From the NCBI RefSeq assembly GCF_020510565.1, contig NZ_CP075189.1, forward strand, positions 1,348,501-1,412,500: a stretch of 64,000 nucleotides of DNA, written 5' to 3'. Of the stretch, positions 40,784-48,985 are shown in pieces. Position 1 is the first letter of the stretch; each line of letters starts with the position of its first letter. The position numbers and the translations under genes are program-made. The notes below the pieces were generated by a model. It worked only from the letters and a program-made list of their open reading frames with translations. It was not told the DNA's origin and made no database searches. The stretch is from Ferribacterium limneticum. Its GTDB lineage: Bacteria; Pseudomonadota; Gammaproteobacteria; Burkholderiales; Rhodocyclaceae.

Positions 40784-41254
40784 TTACAGGAAGCGGTCGA
40801 GAAGCTTGCGGCTGTGTCGGTCGAGGGTGCTCAGGTCGCGGATCAGGAACTGGATGCCATGGGCGTCGGCGATGAGCAAACGGGTCTGGCTCAGGCGGCG
40901 AATGTCTTCCTCGCCCTTGAGGATCAGCTCGGCCGGGCCGCGATTGGTACGCAGTCGCCAGGTGCTCGGGCAGGCGAAGCTGGAAACGTCTTCGATGCCT
41001 TCGATTTCCGGGACGAACTCGCGGCTGGCGAGGTCGGCTTCGATCAGGCCGGCGATGGCCGGTGGCAGGTCGGCGAGGCTGTCGATCCAGGCGACTTCGT
41101 GACCTTCGTAATTGACCAGCGACAGACCTTCGTCGGGAGCGGCGATGGGGAAGGCGCGCACCGGCGTGACGCCTTCGTGGACGATTCCATTTTCGGCCGT
41201 TAATACCAGTCGACCGTAGGAATCGCGTTGCAGTTGGAAATTGGCGTTCGACAT
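40784..41254 (-). CDS. Cyanophycin-associated DUF1854 protein
   Basis: 156 residues, no signal peptide. The pattern FQLQRDSYGRLVLT, PVRAFPIAAPDEGLSLV, then STWRLRTNRGPAEL and RRLSQTRLLIADAHGIQFLIRD is DUF1854, a family known to sit with cyanophycin genes and the ABC transporter that follows it upstream. Function unknown. Bases 41184-41220 are a CCACGGTC repeat read in frame as SYGRLVLTAENGI. Four bases separate it from the transporter gene. Confidence 0.88.
   Translation of the reverse strand: MSNANFQLQRDSYGRLVLTAENGIVHEGVTPVRAFPIAAPDEGLSLVNYEGHEVAWIDSLADLPPAIAGLIEADLASREFVPEIEGIEDVSSFACPSTWRLRTNRGPAELILKGEEDIRRLSQTRLLIADAHGIQFLIRDLSTLDRHSRKLLDRFL
41184..41220 (-). repeat. CCACGGTC repeat, copy 9 (inside DUF1854 gene)
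   Basis: On the minus strand it starts CCTACGGTCGACTGG, has CGGCC, and ends GAAAATGGAAT. In frame on the coding strand. Confidence 0.7.
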
Positions 41255-41258
41255 GGGC

Positions 41259-43556
41259 TTATTCCGCGTGAGTTTTGGGCAGGCTGGTCGAGCGCGGCAG
41301 TTCCGGCTCGGTATCGACGTTGCGGGCCTGGGCCATGTAGAGCTTGAAGTAATGGCCTTCGGTCGCCATCAATTCGTCGTGGTTGCCGACTTCGACGATG
41401 CGGCCGCGATCCATGACGACCAGCCGGTCGGCCTTGCGCAGGGTGCTCAGGCGGTGGGCGATGGCAATGGTGGTGCGGCCCTTGACGAGATTGTCGAGCG
41501 CCTTCTGGATTTCCTTCTCGGTTTCGGTGTCGACCGCGGAAGTCGCTTCGTCGAGGATCAGGATGCGCGGATCGATGAGCAGGGCGCGGGCGATGGAAAT
41601 GCGCTGGCGCTCGCCGCCGGACAGGCCCTGGCCGCGTTCGCCAACCAGCGAGTCATAGCCGTGCGGCAGGCGCAGGATGAACTCGTGGGCGTGGGCGGCG
41701 CGGGCGGCGGCGATGACTTCCTGGCGCGTCGCGTTGGGCTTGCCGTAGGCGATGTTGTCGGCGATGGTGCCGAAGAAGAGGAAGGGTTCCTGCAGGACGA
41801 GGCCGATGTGCTTGCGGAATTCGGCGACCGGCACCGAGCGGACATCGACGCCATCGATCAGCACCTGGCCTTCGGAAACGTCGTAGAAGCGGCAGATCAG
41901 GTTGACCAGCGTGGACTTGCCAGAGCCGGAATGGCCGACCAGACCGATCATTTCGCCGGGTTCGATGACCAGATCGACGTCGCGGGTGACCGAGCGGGTG
42001 CCGTAGCGGAAGCTGGCTTTTTTCAGTTCGAGCCGGCCGGTGACGCCGGACAGATGCACCGGGTTGGTCGGCTCGGGGACGCTGGAGACGTGGTCGAGAA
42101 TGTCGAAGATGCGCTTGGTCGACGATGCGGCACGCTGGGTCGCCGAGACAATGCGGCTCATCGAGTCGAGGCGGGTGTAGAAACGGCCGATGTAGGCGAG
42201 GAAGGCGGTGAGCACGCCGACCGTCGAGTCGCCCTTGGAAATCTGCCAGATACCGAAGACCCAGACGACGAGCAGGCCGATTTCGGTGAGCAGCGTCACC
42301 GTCGGCGTGAATAGCGACCAGGTCTTGTTGAGCTTGTCGTTCATCTGCAGGTTGTGCTCGTTGGCGGCGCGGAAACGCTCGCCTTCGCGCTTTTCCTGGG
42401 CAAAGGCCTTGACCACGCGGATGCCGGGGATGGTGTCGGCCAGCACGTTGGTCACTTCGGCCCAGACGCGGTCGATTTTCTCGAAGCCGGTGCGCAGCTT
42501 CTCGCGCACGAAGTGGATCAGCCAGCCGATGATCGGCAGCGGCAGCAGGGTGACGAGCGCCAGCCACGGGTTGATGCTGAACAGGATGACGGCGGTCATC
42601 GTGATCATCAGCACGTCGGTGGCGAAGTTAAGCAGGTCGAGCGACAGGAAGATGTTGATACGGTCAGTTTCGTTGCCGATGCGCGCCATGAGGTCGCCGG
42701 TCCGTTTGCCGCCGAAATACTCGAGCGACAGGCCGAGCAGGTGGTCGTAGGTCTGCGTGCGCAGGTCGCGGCCCATGCGTTCGGAGACCAGCGACAGGAT
42801 GTAGGTGCGGATCCAGCCGAGGCCCCAGGCCAGCACGGCGGCGCCGAACAGGCCGCCGAGATACATGCCGACCAGCGGCCAGTCGATGGGCTTGCCGTTC
42901 TGGAACGGGATCAGCACGTCGTCCATGAGTGGCATGGTCAGGTAGGGCGGGACCAGCTGGGCGGCCGTGGAGGCCAAAGTCAGGATAAAGCCGGTCAATA
43001 GTTGCCAGCGGTAGGGTCGGGCGAAACGCCACAGGCGGAACAGCGTCCACGTCGATGGCGCAACGGTCGCTTCGCGATTGCACACCGGGCATTCGTCTTC
43101 GCCGGGCGGCAGCGGGGCATTGCATTTCGGGCAGCAATCTTCTGCGTTTGCTCTTTGCACGGGCTGACCGCTGACGATGCTGTCGCGGTGCAGGTCGAAT
43201 TCGGCGATGACGCGCAATGCGGCCAGATTCTTGGCCAGCGTGTAGCGCCAGGTGGCAAGCTGGCCTTTTTCATCGATCAGTTCGAGCGCGCCGACACCGG
43301 CGTGGTCGTGGTGGCTGAGCGTCAGCCCGCCGCGCAGCGGCCATTCCTGCCAATGGCTGTTACCCGGGGCGAAGGCGAGAAAGCGGCGGTCGGTGACGAG
43401 AACGAGGCCGGCGGCGTATTGCAGGCGATTGTCGAGATCGATCTCGACCCAGGCCTGGGTTTTTTCACCGCTGGCCAGTTTTGCCTCAAGCTCGGCAGCC
43501 CAGCGGCTCGGCAGGGCTGGCTCGTTGCCAACCAAATTCTGTGCGTTCGGATTCAT
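41259..43556 (-). CDS. Cyanophycin-associated ABC transporter, fused permease-ATPase
   Basis: 765 residues. Unusual N-terminal domain (1-130, PH-like strands), then a zinc ribbon with Cys142/145 and Cys156/159 (CCPKC ... CPVC), six membrane helices (about 185-480) and an exporter-type ATPase domain: Walker A GHSGSGKST, signature LSGGERQRISIARALL, Walker B ILILDEATSAVD. Half-transporter, so it should dimerise. Substrate unknown; association with cyanophycin genes is known for this family. First gene of the minus-strand operon. Confidence 0.9.
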   Translation of the reverse strand: MNPNAQNLVGNEPALPSRWAAELEAKLASGEKTQAWVEIDLDNRLQYAAGLVLVTDRRFLAFAPGNSHWQEWPLRGGLTLSHHDHAGVGALELIDEKGQLATWRYTLAKNLAALRVIAEFDLHRDSIVSGQPVQRANAEDCCPKCNAPLPPGEDECPVCNREATVAPSTWTLFRLWRFARPYRWQLLTGFILTLASTAAQLVPPYLTMPLMDDVLIPFQNGKPIDWPLVGMYLGGLFGAAVLAWGLGWIRTYILSLVSERMGRDLRTQTYDHLLGLSLEYFGGKRTGDLMARIGNETDRINIFLSLDLLNFATDVLMITMTAVILFSINPWLALVTLLPLPIIGWLIHFVREKLRTGFEKIDRVWAEVTNVLADTIPGIRVVKAFAQEKREGERFRAANEHNLQMNDKLNKTWSLFTPTVTLLTEIGLLVVWVFGIWQISKGDSTVGVLTAFLAYIGRFYTRLDSMSRIVSATQRAASSTKRIFDILDHVSSVPEPTNPVHLSGVTGRLELKKASFRYGTRSVTRDVDLVIEPGEMIGLVGHSGSGKSTLVNLICRFYDVSEGQVLIDGVDVRSVPVAEFRKHIGLVLQEPFLFFGTIADNIAYGKPNATRQEVIAAARAAHAHEFILRLPHGYDSLVGERGQGLSGGERQRISIARALLIDPRILILDEATSAVDTETEKEIQKALDNLVKGRTTIAIAHRLSTLRKADRLVVMDRGRIVEVGNHDELMATEGHYFKLYMAQARNVDTEPELPRSTSLPKTHAE

Positions 43557-43613
43557 CGGTGAAGTATACCGCAGGGCTAGGCGTGCCCATCTAACGCGTC
43601 ATTGTTCCGACGG

Positions 43614-43627
43614 TTGACGCGTATCAA
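43614..43627 (+). promoter_or_regulatory. FNR/DNR-type box upstream of nirJ
   Basis: TTGACGCGTATCAA matches TTGAT-N4-ATCAA in nine of ten specified positions. Centre about 62 bases before the nirJ ATG. It predicts co-regulation of nirJ-nirN with nirS. The divergent ABC transporter starts 58 bases to the left. Confidence 0.78.
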
Positions 43628-43682
43628 GGAATGAGGGGGCGGGCTGCCGTTGAATGGCCAAAAGCCCAGAACAAGGACGTTC

Positions 43683-44822
43683 ATGTTTCGCATCTCCCAG
43701 TACATGCAGGAAATTGCCGCACCGACGCCGCTGGTCCCCAAGCGCAATCCGCCCGGCCCGGTGGTGATCTGGAACCTGATCCGGCGCTGCAATCTGACCT
43801 GCAAGCATTGCTATTCGATTTCGGCCGATACCAATTTTCCCGGCGAGTTGAGCACCGAACAGGTTTTCACGGTGATGGACGACCTGCGCGATTTCAAGGT
43901 GCCCGTGCTCATTCTGTCCGGCGGCGAACCGCTGCTCCGGCCGGATATTTACGACATCGCCAAACGCGCTAAGGCCAAGGGTTTTTATGTCGGGCTGTCG
44001 TCGAACGGCACGCTGATCGACGAGAGCAACATAGCCAAGATCGCCGAGTGTGATTTCAACTACGTCGGTGTCTCGCTCGACGGCATCCGCGAGACACACG
44101 ACAAGTTCCGCCGCATGGATGGCGCCTTCGAGGCTTCGCTCAAAGGCATCCGGCTGTGCAGCGATCTTGGCCTGAAGATCGGCGTCCGCTTCACGATGAC
44201 GCAGGACAACGCCCACGACCTGCCCGGCCTGCTCAAGCTGGTCGAGGATGAAGGCATCGACCGCTTCTACTTTTCGCACCTCAACTACGCCGGGCGCGGC
44301 AACAAGAATCGCAAGGACGACGCCCAGCACCAGCTGACGCGCTGGGCGATGGACCTGTTGTTCGATACCTGCTGGGAATACCAGCAGCGCGGGCTGAACA
44401 AGGAATTCACCACTGGTAACAACGATGCCGACGGCGTCTATTTCCTGCACTGGGTGCGCCGGCGCTTCCCGGACAAGGCGGCGCACGTCGAGGCCAAGCT
44501 GCGCCAATGGGGCGGCAACTCGTCAGGCGTCAATGTTGCCAACATCGACAACCTCGGCAACGTGCATCCGGACACCATGTGGTGGCACCACAACCTGGGC
44601 AACGTCAAGGATCGGCTGTTTTCCGAAATCTGGCCCGATACCTCGGATGCGCTGATGGCCGGCCTCAAGCAGCACCCGCGCGCCGTCAAGGGGCGCTGCG
44701 GAACCTGCGCCTACCTGCAGATCTGCAACGGCAACACCCGGGTTCGCGCCCAGCAGATGACCGGCGATGCCTGGGCGGAAGACCCGGGCTGCTACCTGTC
44801 CGACGAGGAAATCGCATCATGA
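43683..44822 (+). CDS. nirJ: Heme d1 biosynthesis radical SAM protein NirJ
   Basis: Replaces propionate groups of didecarboxysiroheme with oxo groups. 379 residues from ATG 43683 (AAGGA upstream). The radical SAM cluster CNLTCKHC is at 36-43, with SGGEPLLRPD following; the C-terminal Cys set GRCGTCAYLQIC and DPGCYL binds a second iron-sulphur cluster (SPASM-like). Stop overlaps nirN (ATGA). Confidence 0.96.
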   Translation: MFRISQYMQEIAAPTPLVPKRNPPGPVVIWNLIRRCNLTCKHCYSISADTNFPGELSTEQVFTVMDDLRDFKVPVLILSGGEPLLRPDIYDIAKRAKAKGFYVGLSSNGTLIDESNIAKIAECDFNYVGVSLDGIRETHDKFRRMDGAFEASLKGIRLCSDLGLKIGVRFTMTQDNAHDLPGLLKLVEDEGIDRFYFSHLNYAGRGNKNRKDDAQHQLTRWAMDLLFDTCWEYQQRGLNKEFTTGNNDADGVYFLHWVRRRFPDKAAHVEAKLRQWGGNSSGVNVANIDNLGNVHPDTMWWHHNLGNVKDRLFSEIWPDTSDALMAGLKQHPRAVKGRCGTCAYLQICNGNTRVRAQQMTGDAWAEDPGCYLSDEEIAS

Positions 44823-46390
44823 AGTGGAACATCCTGATCCCGGCCGGCTTTGCCGTCTGCTCCCTGCTAATGATGGCCGAGCTGGCGCAGGCCGCCGATG
44901 CGCCGAGCGCTTACAAGGAACATTGCGCCGCCTGTCACGGCGAGGCGCGGCTGGGCGGCATCGGGCCGGCGTTGATTCCGGAAAACCTGGCCCGCCTGCG
45001 CAAGCCGGAAGCTGAAAAAGTCATCAGGGAGGGGCGCCCGGCGACCCAGATGCTGGGCTTTGGCGACAAGCTGTCGGCCGAGGAAATCAAGGCGCTGGTC
45101 GATTTTGCCTACACCGCGATCAAACCGATGCCGGCTTGGGGCGAGAAAGAAATAAACGCTTCGCGCATCGTTTATGAAAAGCATCCCTTGCCCGCCAAGC
45201 CGGCGTTCAAGGCCGATCCGATGAACCTTTTCGTCGTTGTCGAGAGCGGCGACCATCATGTTTCCATCCTCGACGGCGACAAGCTGGAACCTATCCACCG
45301 CTTCCAGTCACGTTTCGCCCTGCACGGCGGGCCGAAGTTCACGCCGGACGGACGCTATGTCTTCTTCGCCTCACGCGACGGCTGGATCACCAAGTTCGAC
45401 CTGTGGAACCTCAAGGTCATCGCCGAAGTGCGCGCCGGCATCAATACGCGCAACGCCGCCGTATCGGGCGATGGCAAGTGGGTGGCGGTGGCCAATTACC
45501 TGCCGCACAGTCTGGTCATCCTCGACGCCGATCTGAACCTCAAGAAAATCCTGCCGGTGGCCGACAGGGACGGCAAGACGACTTCCCGCGTCTCGGCCGT
45601 CTATGACGCCAGCCCGCGCCAGAGCTTCGTTGCTGCGCTCAAGGACGTCAAGGAAGTCTGGGAGGTCTCGTACAACCCGCAGGCCGACGACATCCCGGCC
45701 GGCATGATCCACGACTTCAAATACAAGGAAGGCGCCTTCGTTCCCGGTTTCCTCAACCCGCAGCGCAGCCAGCTCGACGATTACCTCGACGACTTCTATT
45801 TCACCCAGGGCTACGACGAGGTCATGGGCGCCTCACGCAACGACGCCAAGGCCGCAGTGACCGGCCAGGTGGTCAACCTCGATGCGCGCAAGAAGATCGC
45901 CGATCTTGAGCTGCCCGGCATGCCGCACCTCGGTTCCGGCATCAGCTGGAAATGGCAGGGCAGAACCGTGATGGCGACACCCAACCTCAATGAAGGCCTG
46001 ATCAGCATCATCGACATGCAGACCTGGAAAACCATCAAGCAGATCAAGACGCGCGGCCCCGGCTTTTTCATGCGCAGCCACGAAAACAGCCGCTACGCGT
46101 GGACCGATTCGATGATGAGCAAGGAGTTCAAGGACACCATGCAGGTCATCGACAAGGAAACGCTGGAAATCGTCGCCGAACTCAAGCCGGAACCGGGCAA
46201 GACCTTCGCCCACGTCGAGTTCACCAAGGATGGCAAATACGTGCTGGCCAGCCTGTGGGACATGAATGGCGCGCTGATCATCTACGACGCGACGACGCTC
46301 AAGGAAGTGAAGCGCCTGCCGATGAAGAAGCCGGTCGGCAAGTACAACGTCTGGAACAAGATCACGAAATCGGAAGGCACCAGCCACTGA
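44819..46390 (+). CDS. nirN: NirN, cytochrome cd1-type dihydro-heme d1 dehydrogenase
   Basis: 523 residues. Signal peptide ends AQAAD; heme c site CAACH at 36-40; then a d1-binding eight-bladed propeller as in NirS. NirN oxidises dihydro-heme d1 and hands heme d1 to NirS. The N-terminal cytochrome domain is shorter than in NirS. Last nir gene in the window. Confidence 0.94.
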   Translation: MKWNILIPAGFAVCSLLMMAELAQAADAPSAYKEHCAACHGEARLGGIGPALIPENLARLRKPEAEKVIREGRPATQMLGFGDKLSAEEIKALVDFAYTAIKPMPAWGEKEINASRIVYEKHPLPAKPAFKADPMNLFVVVESGDHHVSILDGDKLEPIHRFQSRFALHGGPKFTPDGRYVFFASRDGWITKFDLWNLKVIAEVRAGINTRNAAVSGDGKWVAVANYLPHSLVILDADLNLKKILPVADRDGKTTSRVSAVYDASPRQSFVAALKDVKEVWEVSYNPQADDIPAGMIHDFKYKEGAFVPGFLNPQRSQLDDYLDDFYFTQGYDEVMGASRNDAKAAVTGQVVNLDARKKIADLELPGMPHLGSGISWKWQGRTVMATPNLNEGLISIIDMQTWKTIKQIKTRGPGFFMRSHENSRYAWTDSMMSKEFKDTMQVIDKETLEIVAELKPEPGKTFAHVEFTKDGKYVLASLWDMNGALIIYDATTLKEVKRLPMKKPVGKYNVWNKITKSEGTSH

Positions 46391-46395
46391 ACGGA

Positions 46396-46431
46396 ATTTC
46401 ATTTTTGGGCGAAATTTCCGGTTGACCGTGG
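46396..46431 (-). repeat. CCACGGTC repeat, copy 10 (after nirN)
   Basis: On the minus strand it starts CCACGGTCAACCGG, then AAATTTCGCCC and AAAAATGAAAT. It begins 5 bases after the nirN stop. Confidence 0.88.
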
Positions 46432-46542
46432 AAGTGGGTGTTGTCAGTCCTGACTGACAATTTTGACGGAAGTGGCGGGTGTTTTTCATTCGCCGTTTTT
46501 TAAGTTATTGATTTTTGGTTGTTTTGTCCGTTGATATGCTTT

Positions 46543-46558
46543 TGGCACGTATCTGGCT
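46543..46558 (+). promoter_or_regulatory. Candidate sigma-54 promoter
   Basis: TGGCACG-TATC-TGGCT. The invariant GG (46544-46545) and GC (46556-46557) are correctly spaced and the -24 element is perfect; the -12 element has TGGC for TTGC. Transcription would start near 46569 and no clear gene follows for 500 bases, so it may drive a non-coding RNA or a long leader of the DUF3149 gene. Confidence 0.5.
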
Positions 46559-47104
46559 ATAAAGCTCTCCGGAAGCTGGCAGTACCCAAAGGCGCCTCTT
46601 CCTTTCCTCCCAGGGGAAGAGGAGCCGAACCGCCGCCATTGAAATTCGACGACTATTTCCTGATCACGCTGCAAACCGGAAATGCGCCACAGCAGGGGAA
46701 ATGCCGGCTTCCAACCCGACCGCTTCGCCAAACGCGATGAGGGGTTCGGGCAGTTGAACCAGCTCCGCTCAGTTGCCTGATGACCGGCCGGAGGGCCGGG
46801 TGGCTCATGTCATTTTTGGCGGTGTGTTTTTGCTGATTGTCATAACTGGCAGTCGTTCGAACGCGTCGAACCGGATGTCGCGCCAGCGGGCGAGCGACGA
46901 ATCACGCTCGCCAAGACCTTGGCAAACAGCCGTCCCGCCTGTCGTGCAGGCCAATTCGGCAGACCCCATTCTTTCCTGACGAGTCGTTTTTTCGCCGCCC
47001 TGGCTTGGCATTTTTGCCCCGAGCCAGCACCGGGCATATGTCTTGCACATAAACGCCGGCAGCAAAACGCATTCATCCCTATTCACCATTACTGGAGAAG
47101 ACTC

Positions 47105-47269
47105 ATGGCATGGGAACTCTTATTCACGTCCGACATCGGCATACTCAGCTTGATCACCATTGGCTTTATTTTGGTCATGGCGGTCTACATCTGGCGCTAC
47201 GCAATGCAGCACGCCAAGCAGGAGGAGAAGGAGCTCAGCTCACACAAGCACGTGGCCGGCGTACATTAG
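47105..47269 (+). CDS. DUF3149 small membrane protein
   Basis: 54 residues. MAWELLFTSDIGILSLITI opens one membrane helix, continuing to about residue 32, then a basic/acidic tail with SSHKH. This matches DUF3149, small proteins found in many beta- and gammaproteobacteria. GGAGAAG at 47093 serves as the ribosome site. Function unknown. Confidence 0.85.
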   Translation: MAWELLFTSDIGILSLITIGFILVMAVYIWRYAMQHAKQEEKELSSHKHVAGVH

Positions 47270-47291
47270 GCTGAGTGCTGACAAGCAAAGG

Positions 47292-47348
47292 CCAGGAGGC
47301 CGGGGAGAATGAGCAAAAACATACCCCGCTGCTCCTGGTCCTGCCGGC
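47292..47348. terminator. Hairpin between DUF3149 gene and glycine-zipper gene
   Basis: Stem CCAGGAG/CTCCTGG and inner stem CGGGG/CCCCG with a small internal loop, between convergent genes. No clear T run; likely a shared terminator or transcript end. Confidence 0.6.
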
Positions 47349-47368
47349 TGTCGGTTTGAGCCGGTAGA

Positions 47369-47842
47369 TCAATAGCGCCGAACGGCGCCACCGTTGTCGA
47401 TGTGCAGGCGGTCGCCGACGCGCAGATCGACGAAATCGGAATTCTGAATCAAGGTCTGATAGCCGCCGTTTTCCATCCGGATGGTCAGCCGGAACTGGTC
47501 GCCCTGCGGCTGGTTCGACTTTTCAATTTGATGTCCGATCAGTGCGCCGCCCGCTGCGCCGATCACCGTGGCCGCCGTGTTGCCATTGCCTTCGCCGACC
47601 TGATGGCCGATCAGCCCGCCGATCACGGCGCCGGCAATCGCCCCGACGCCGATGCCATTATTGTTCTCGGGGCGGATCAGGTCGATGGCGTACACCGAGC
47701 CGTAGCCCGGGTGAAGATCGCGCGAATAGGCGATCGGCGGGTAGTCCTGTTCCCAGCCGGGGCCGTACATCGGCGCGCAGCCGGTGAGGGCGAGCATGCC
47801 GGCCAGGCCCAATGCGGCCGCGGATTTTTTCAATGCAGTCAC
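47369..47842 (-). CDS. Glycine-zipper outer-membrane lipoprotein (SlyB/Pcp-like)
   Basis: 157 residues from GTG at 47842, chosen because GGAGGA is 7 bases upstream; the ATG at 47857 is part of that site. Lipobox ALTGC, then a glycine zipper 2TM segment IGVGAIAGAVIGGLIGHQV with a second half AATVIGAAGGALIGHQI. C-terminal beta domain FRLTIRMENG...VGDRLHIDNG. Family members stabilise the outer membrane; they are often PhoP-regulated in enterics, which is not shown here. Confidence 0.9.
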   Translation of the reverse strand: MTALKKSAAALGLAGMLALTGCAPMYGPGWEQDYPPIAYSRDLHPGYGSVYAIDLIRPENNNGIGVGAIAGAVIGGLIGHQVGEGNGNTAATVIGAAGGALIGHQIEKSNQPQGDQFRLTIRMENGGYQTLIQNSDFVDLRVGDRLHIDNGGAVRRY

Positions 47843-47988
47843 GATCGTTTCCTCCATGACCCGGCCATTCAGGGCAGCCGGTGAATTTGTGTGTTTTTGG
47901 GCGAAGCGCCCGGCGATCAGGCTGGCGAATTCAAGTGCATCCTCATGGTGCCGCATGTGCCAGGCAATGTCGATTGCCGCCGCTCGCT

Positions 47989-48582
47989 TTAACTGGCCGG
48001 GCTTCCCGTGCCCGCCAGCGCCTTCTCGATCCGCCTGTCGGGAATCAGCCAGACCAGTGCCAGCAAGACGTACAGGCCTTGCGCCAGGGAGGGCGACCAG
48101 AAGGCCGTGACCATGGCAACCGCGTAGACCACCGGCGAAGACTTCCCCTTCCAGTCCCGCCCCAGCGCCTTGCGCAACAGGGAGTTGTCGCCTTGCGAGG
48201 CGACAATGGTTTCCTGCAATATCCAGTAGGCAACCGTGGCCATGAACAGCACCCCACCGTAGAGTGCCGACGGTACCGCCGCGAAGTGGTTTTCGCCCAT
48301 CCAGCCGGTAGCAAACGGGAACAGCGATAGCCAGAAAAGCAAATGCAAATTGGCCCACAGGATAGGCCCGGTCACCTTTTGCGCCGTGTGCAGCATGTGG
48401 TGATGGTTGTTCCAGTAAATGCCCACGTATACGAAGCTCAGCACATAACTGAAAAACACCGGGATCAAGGCGGTCAGCGCATCGAGGCGTTCGCCATGTG
48501 GCACTTTCAACTCCAGCACCATGATCGTGATGATGATGGCCATGACGCCATCGCTGAATGCCTCCAGGCGGCCTTTGCCCAT
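47989..48582 (-). CDS. TMEM175-family (DUF1211) potassium channel-like protein
   Basis: 197 residues with six membrane helices. The hallmark FSDG follows a basic residue in helix 1 (GRLEAFSDGVMAII), and NNHHHMLHTA in helix 3 is typical. Bacterial homologues form tetrameric K+ channels without the classical TVGYG filter. The ATG at 48582 gives the standard start; the open frame extends upstream without family character. Confidence 0.92.
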   Translation of the reverse strand: MGKGRLEAFSDGVMAIIITIMVLELKVPHGERLDALTALIPVFFSYVLSFVYVGIYWNNHHHMLHTAQKVTGPILWANLHLLFWLSLFPFATGWMGENHFAAVPSALYGGVLFMATVAYWILQETIVASQGDNSLLRKALGRDWKGKSSPVVYAVAMVTAFWSPSLAQGLYVLLALVWLIPDRRIEKALAGTGSPAS

Positions 48583-48985
48583 GATTTCCCCCGTACGCTG
48601 ATGATTGCCCTGGCTCAGAGACCACGGCGCCCACGATAAGTGCCGTTTTCTGCGGAATATCAACTGGATTCTTTTCTCCTCGACACTGACCAGCGAATAT
48701 CTGGCAGATGACCAGCTTGATATTGTGAAAATGAAACTATCGTCAGGCAGAGATCAGCCATGAGCTGTCCTTCAAGAAGCTGCTCCATAGCTACCTTTGG
48801 CTAGAACATTCTTGCCGTCTGCATCCCGACTTTTCGCCGGTCCGTACTATCATTGCATATGCGGACAGCCTGCCGGAGTCGCCCCTAAAATGAATCAATC
48901 CGTTACTTTGAATTGCCATGTTTTACGATTATCACTATGCGGACCGCTGGTTCAGTTGAATAACTGTTAGCTATCGCGAGGCACC
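48583..48985. other. 403-base intergenic region between TMEM175 and TIR genes
   Basis: AT-richer than the surroundings. An inverted repeat GTCCG/CGGAC spans 48840-48866 around GCATATGC. No gene, terminator or CCACGGTC repeat is seen. It must contain the promoters of the two divergent genes, but no clear -35/-10 pair is seen. Confidence 0.5.

Larger units (their letters stand above)
46391..47104. other. 714-base intergenic region between nirN and the DUF3149 gene
   Basis: Holds a CCACGGTC repeat (46396-46431), a candidate sigma-54 promoter (46543-46558), an inverted repeat around CCTCTTCC/GGAAGAGG (46595-46622), and hairpins CCGGCC/GGCCGG (46784-46799) and GGCGAGCG/CGCTCGCC (46889-46912). A 32-codon frame at 46682-46780 has no clear ribosome site. 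Nothing else recognised. Confidence 0.6.

Noticed and set aside
46640..46720. CACGCTGCAAACC, similar to part of a c-di-GMP riboswitch
   Set aside because: Lacks the ACAGGGCAAACC core and the second conserved GGGACGCAAAGCC segment.
46740..46800. GCGATGAGG ... GCCTGATGACC, reminiscent of a fluoride riboswitch
   Set aside because: The pseudoknot and first stem do not pair as in the known motif, and no fluoride transporter follows.
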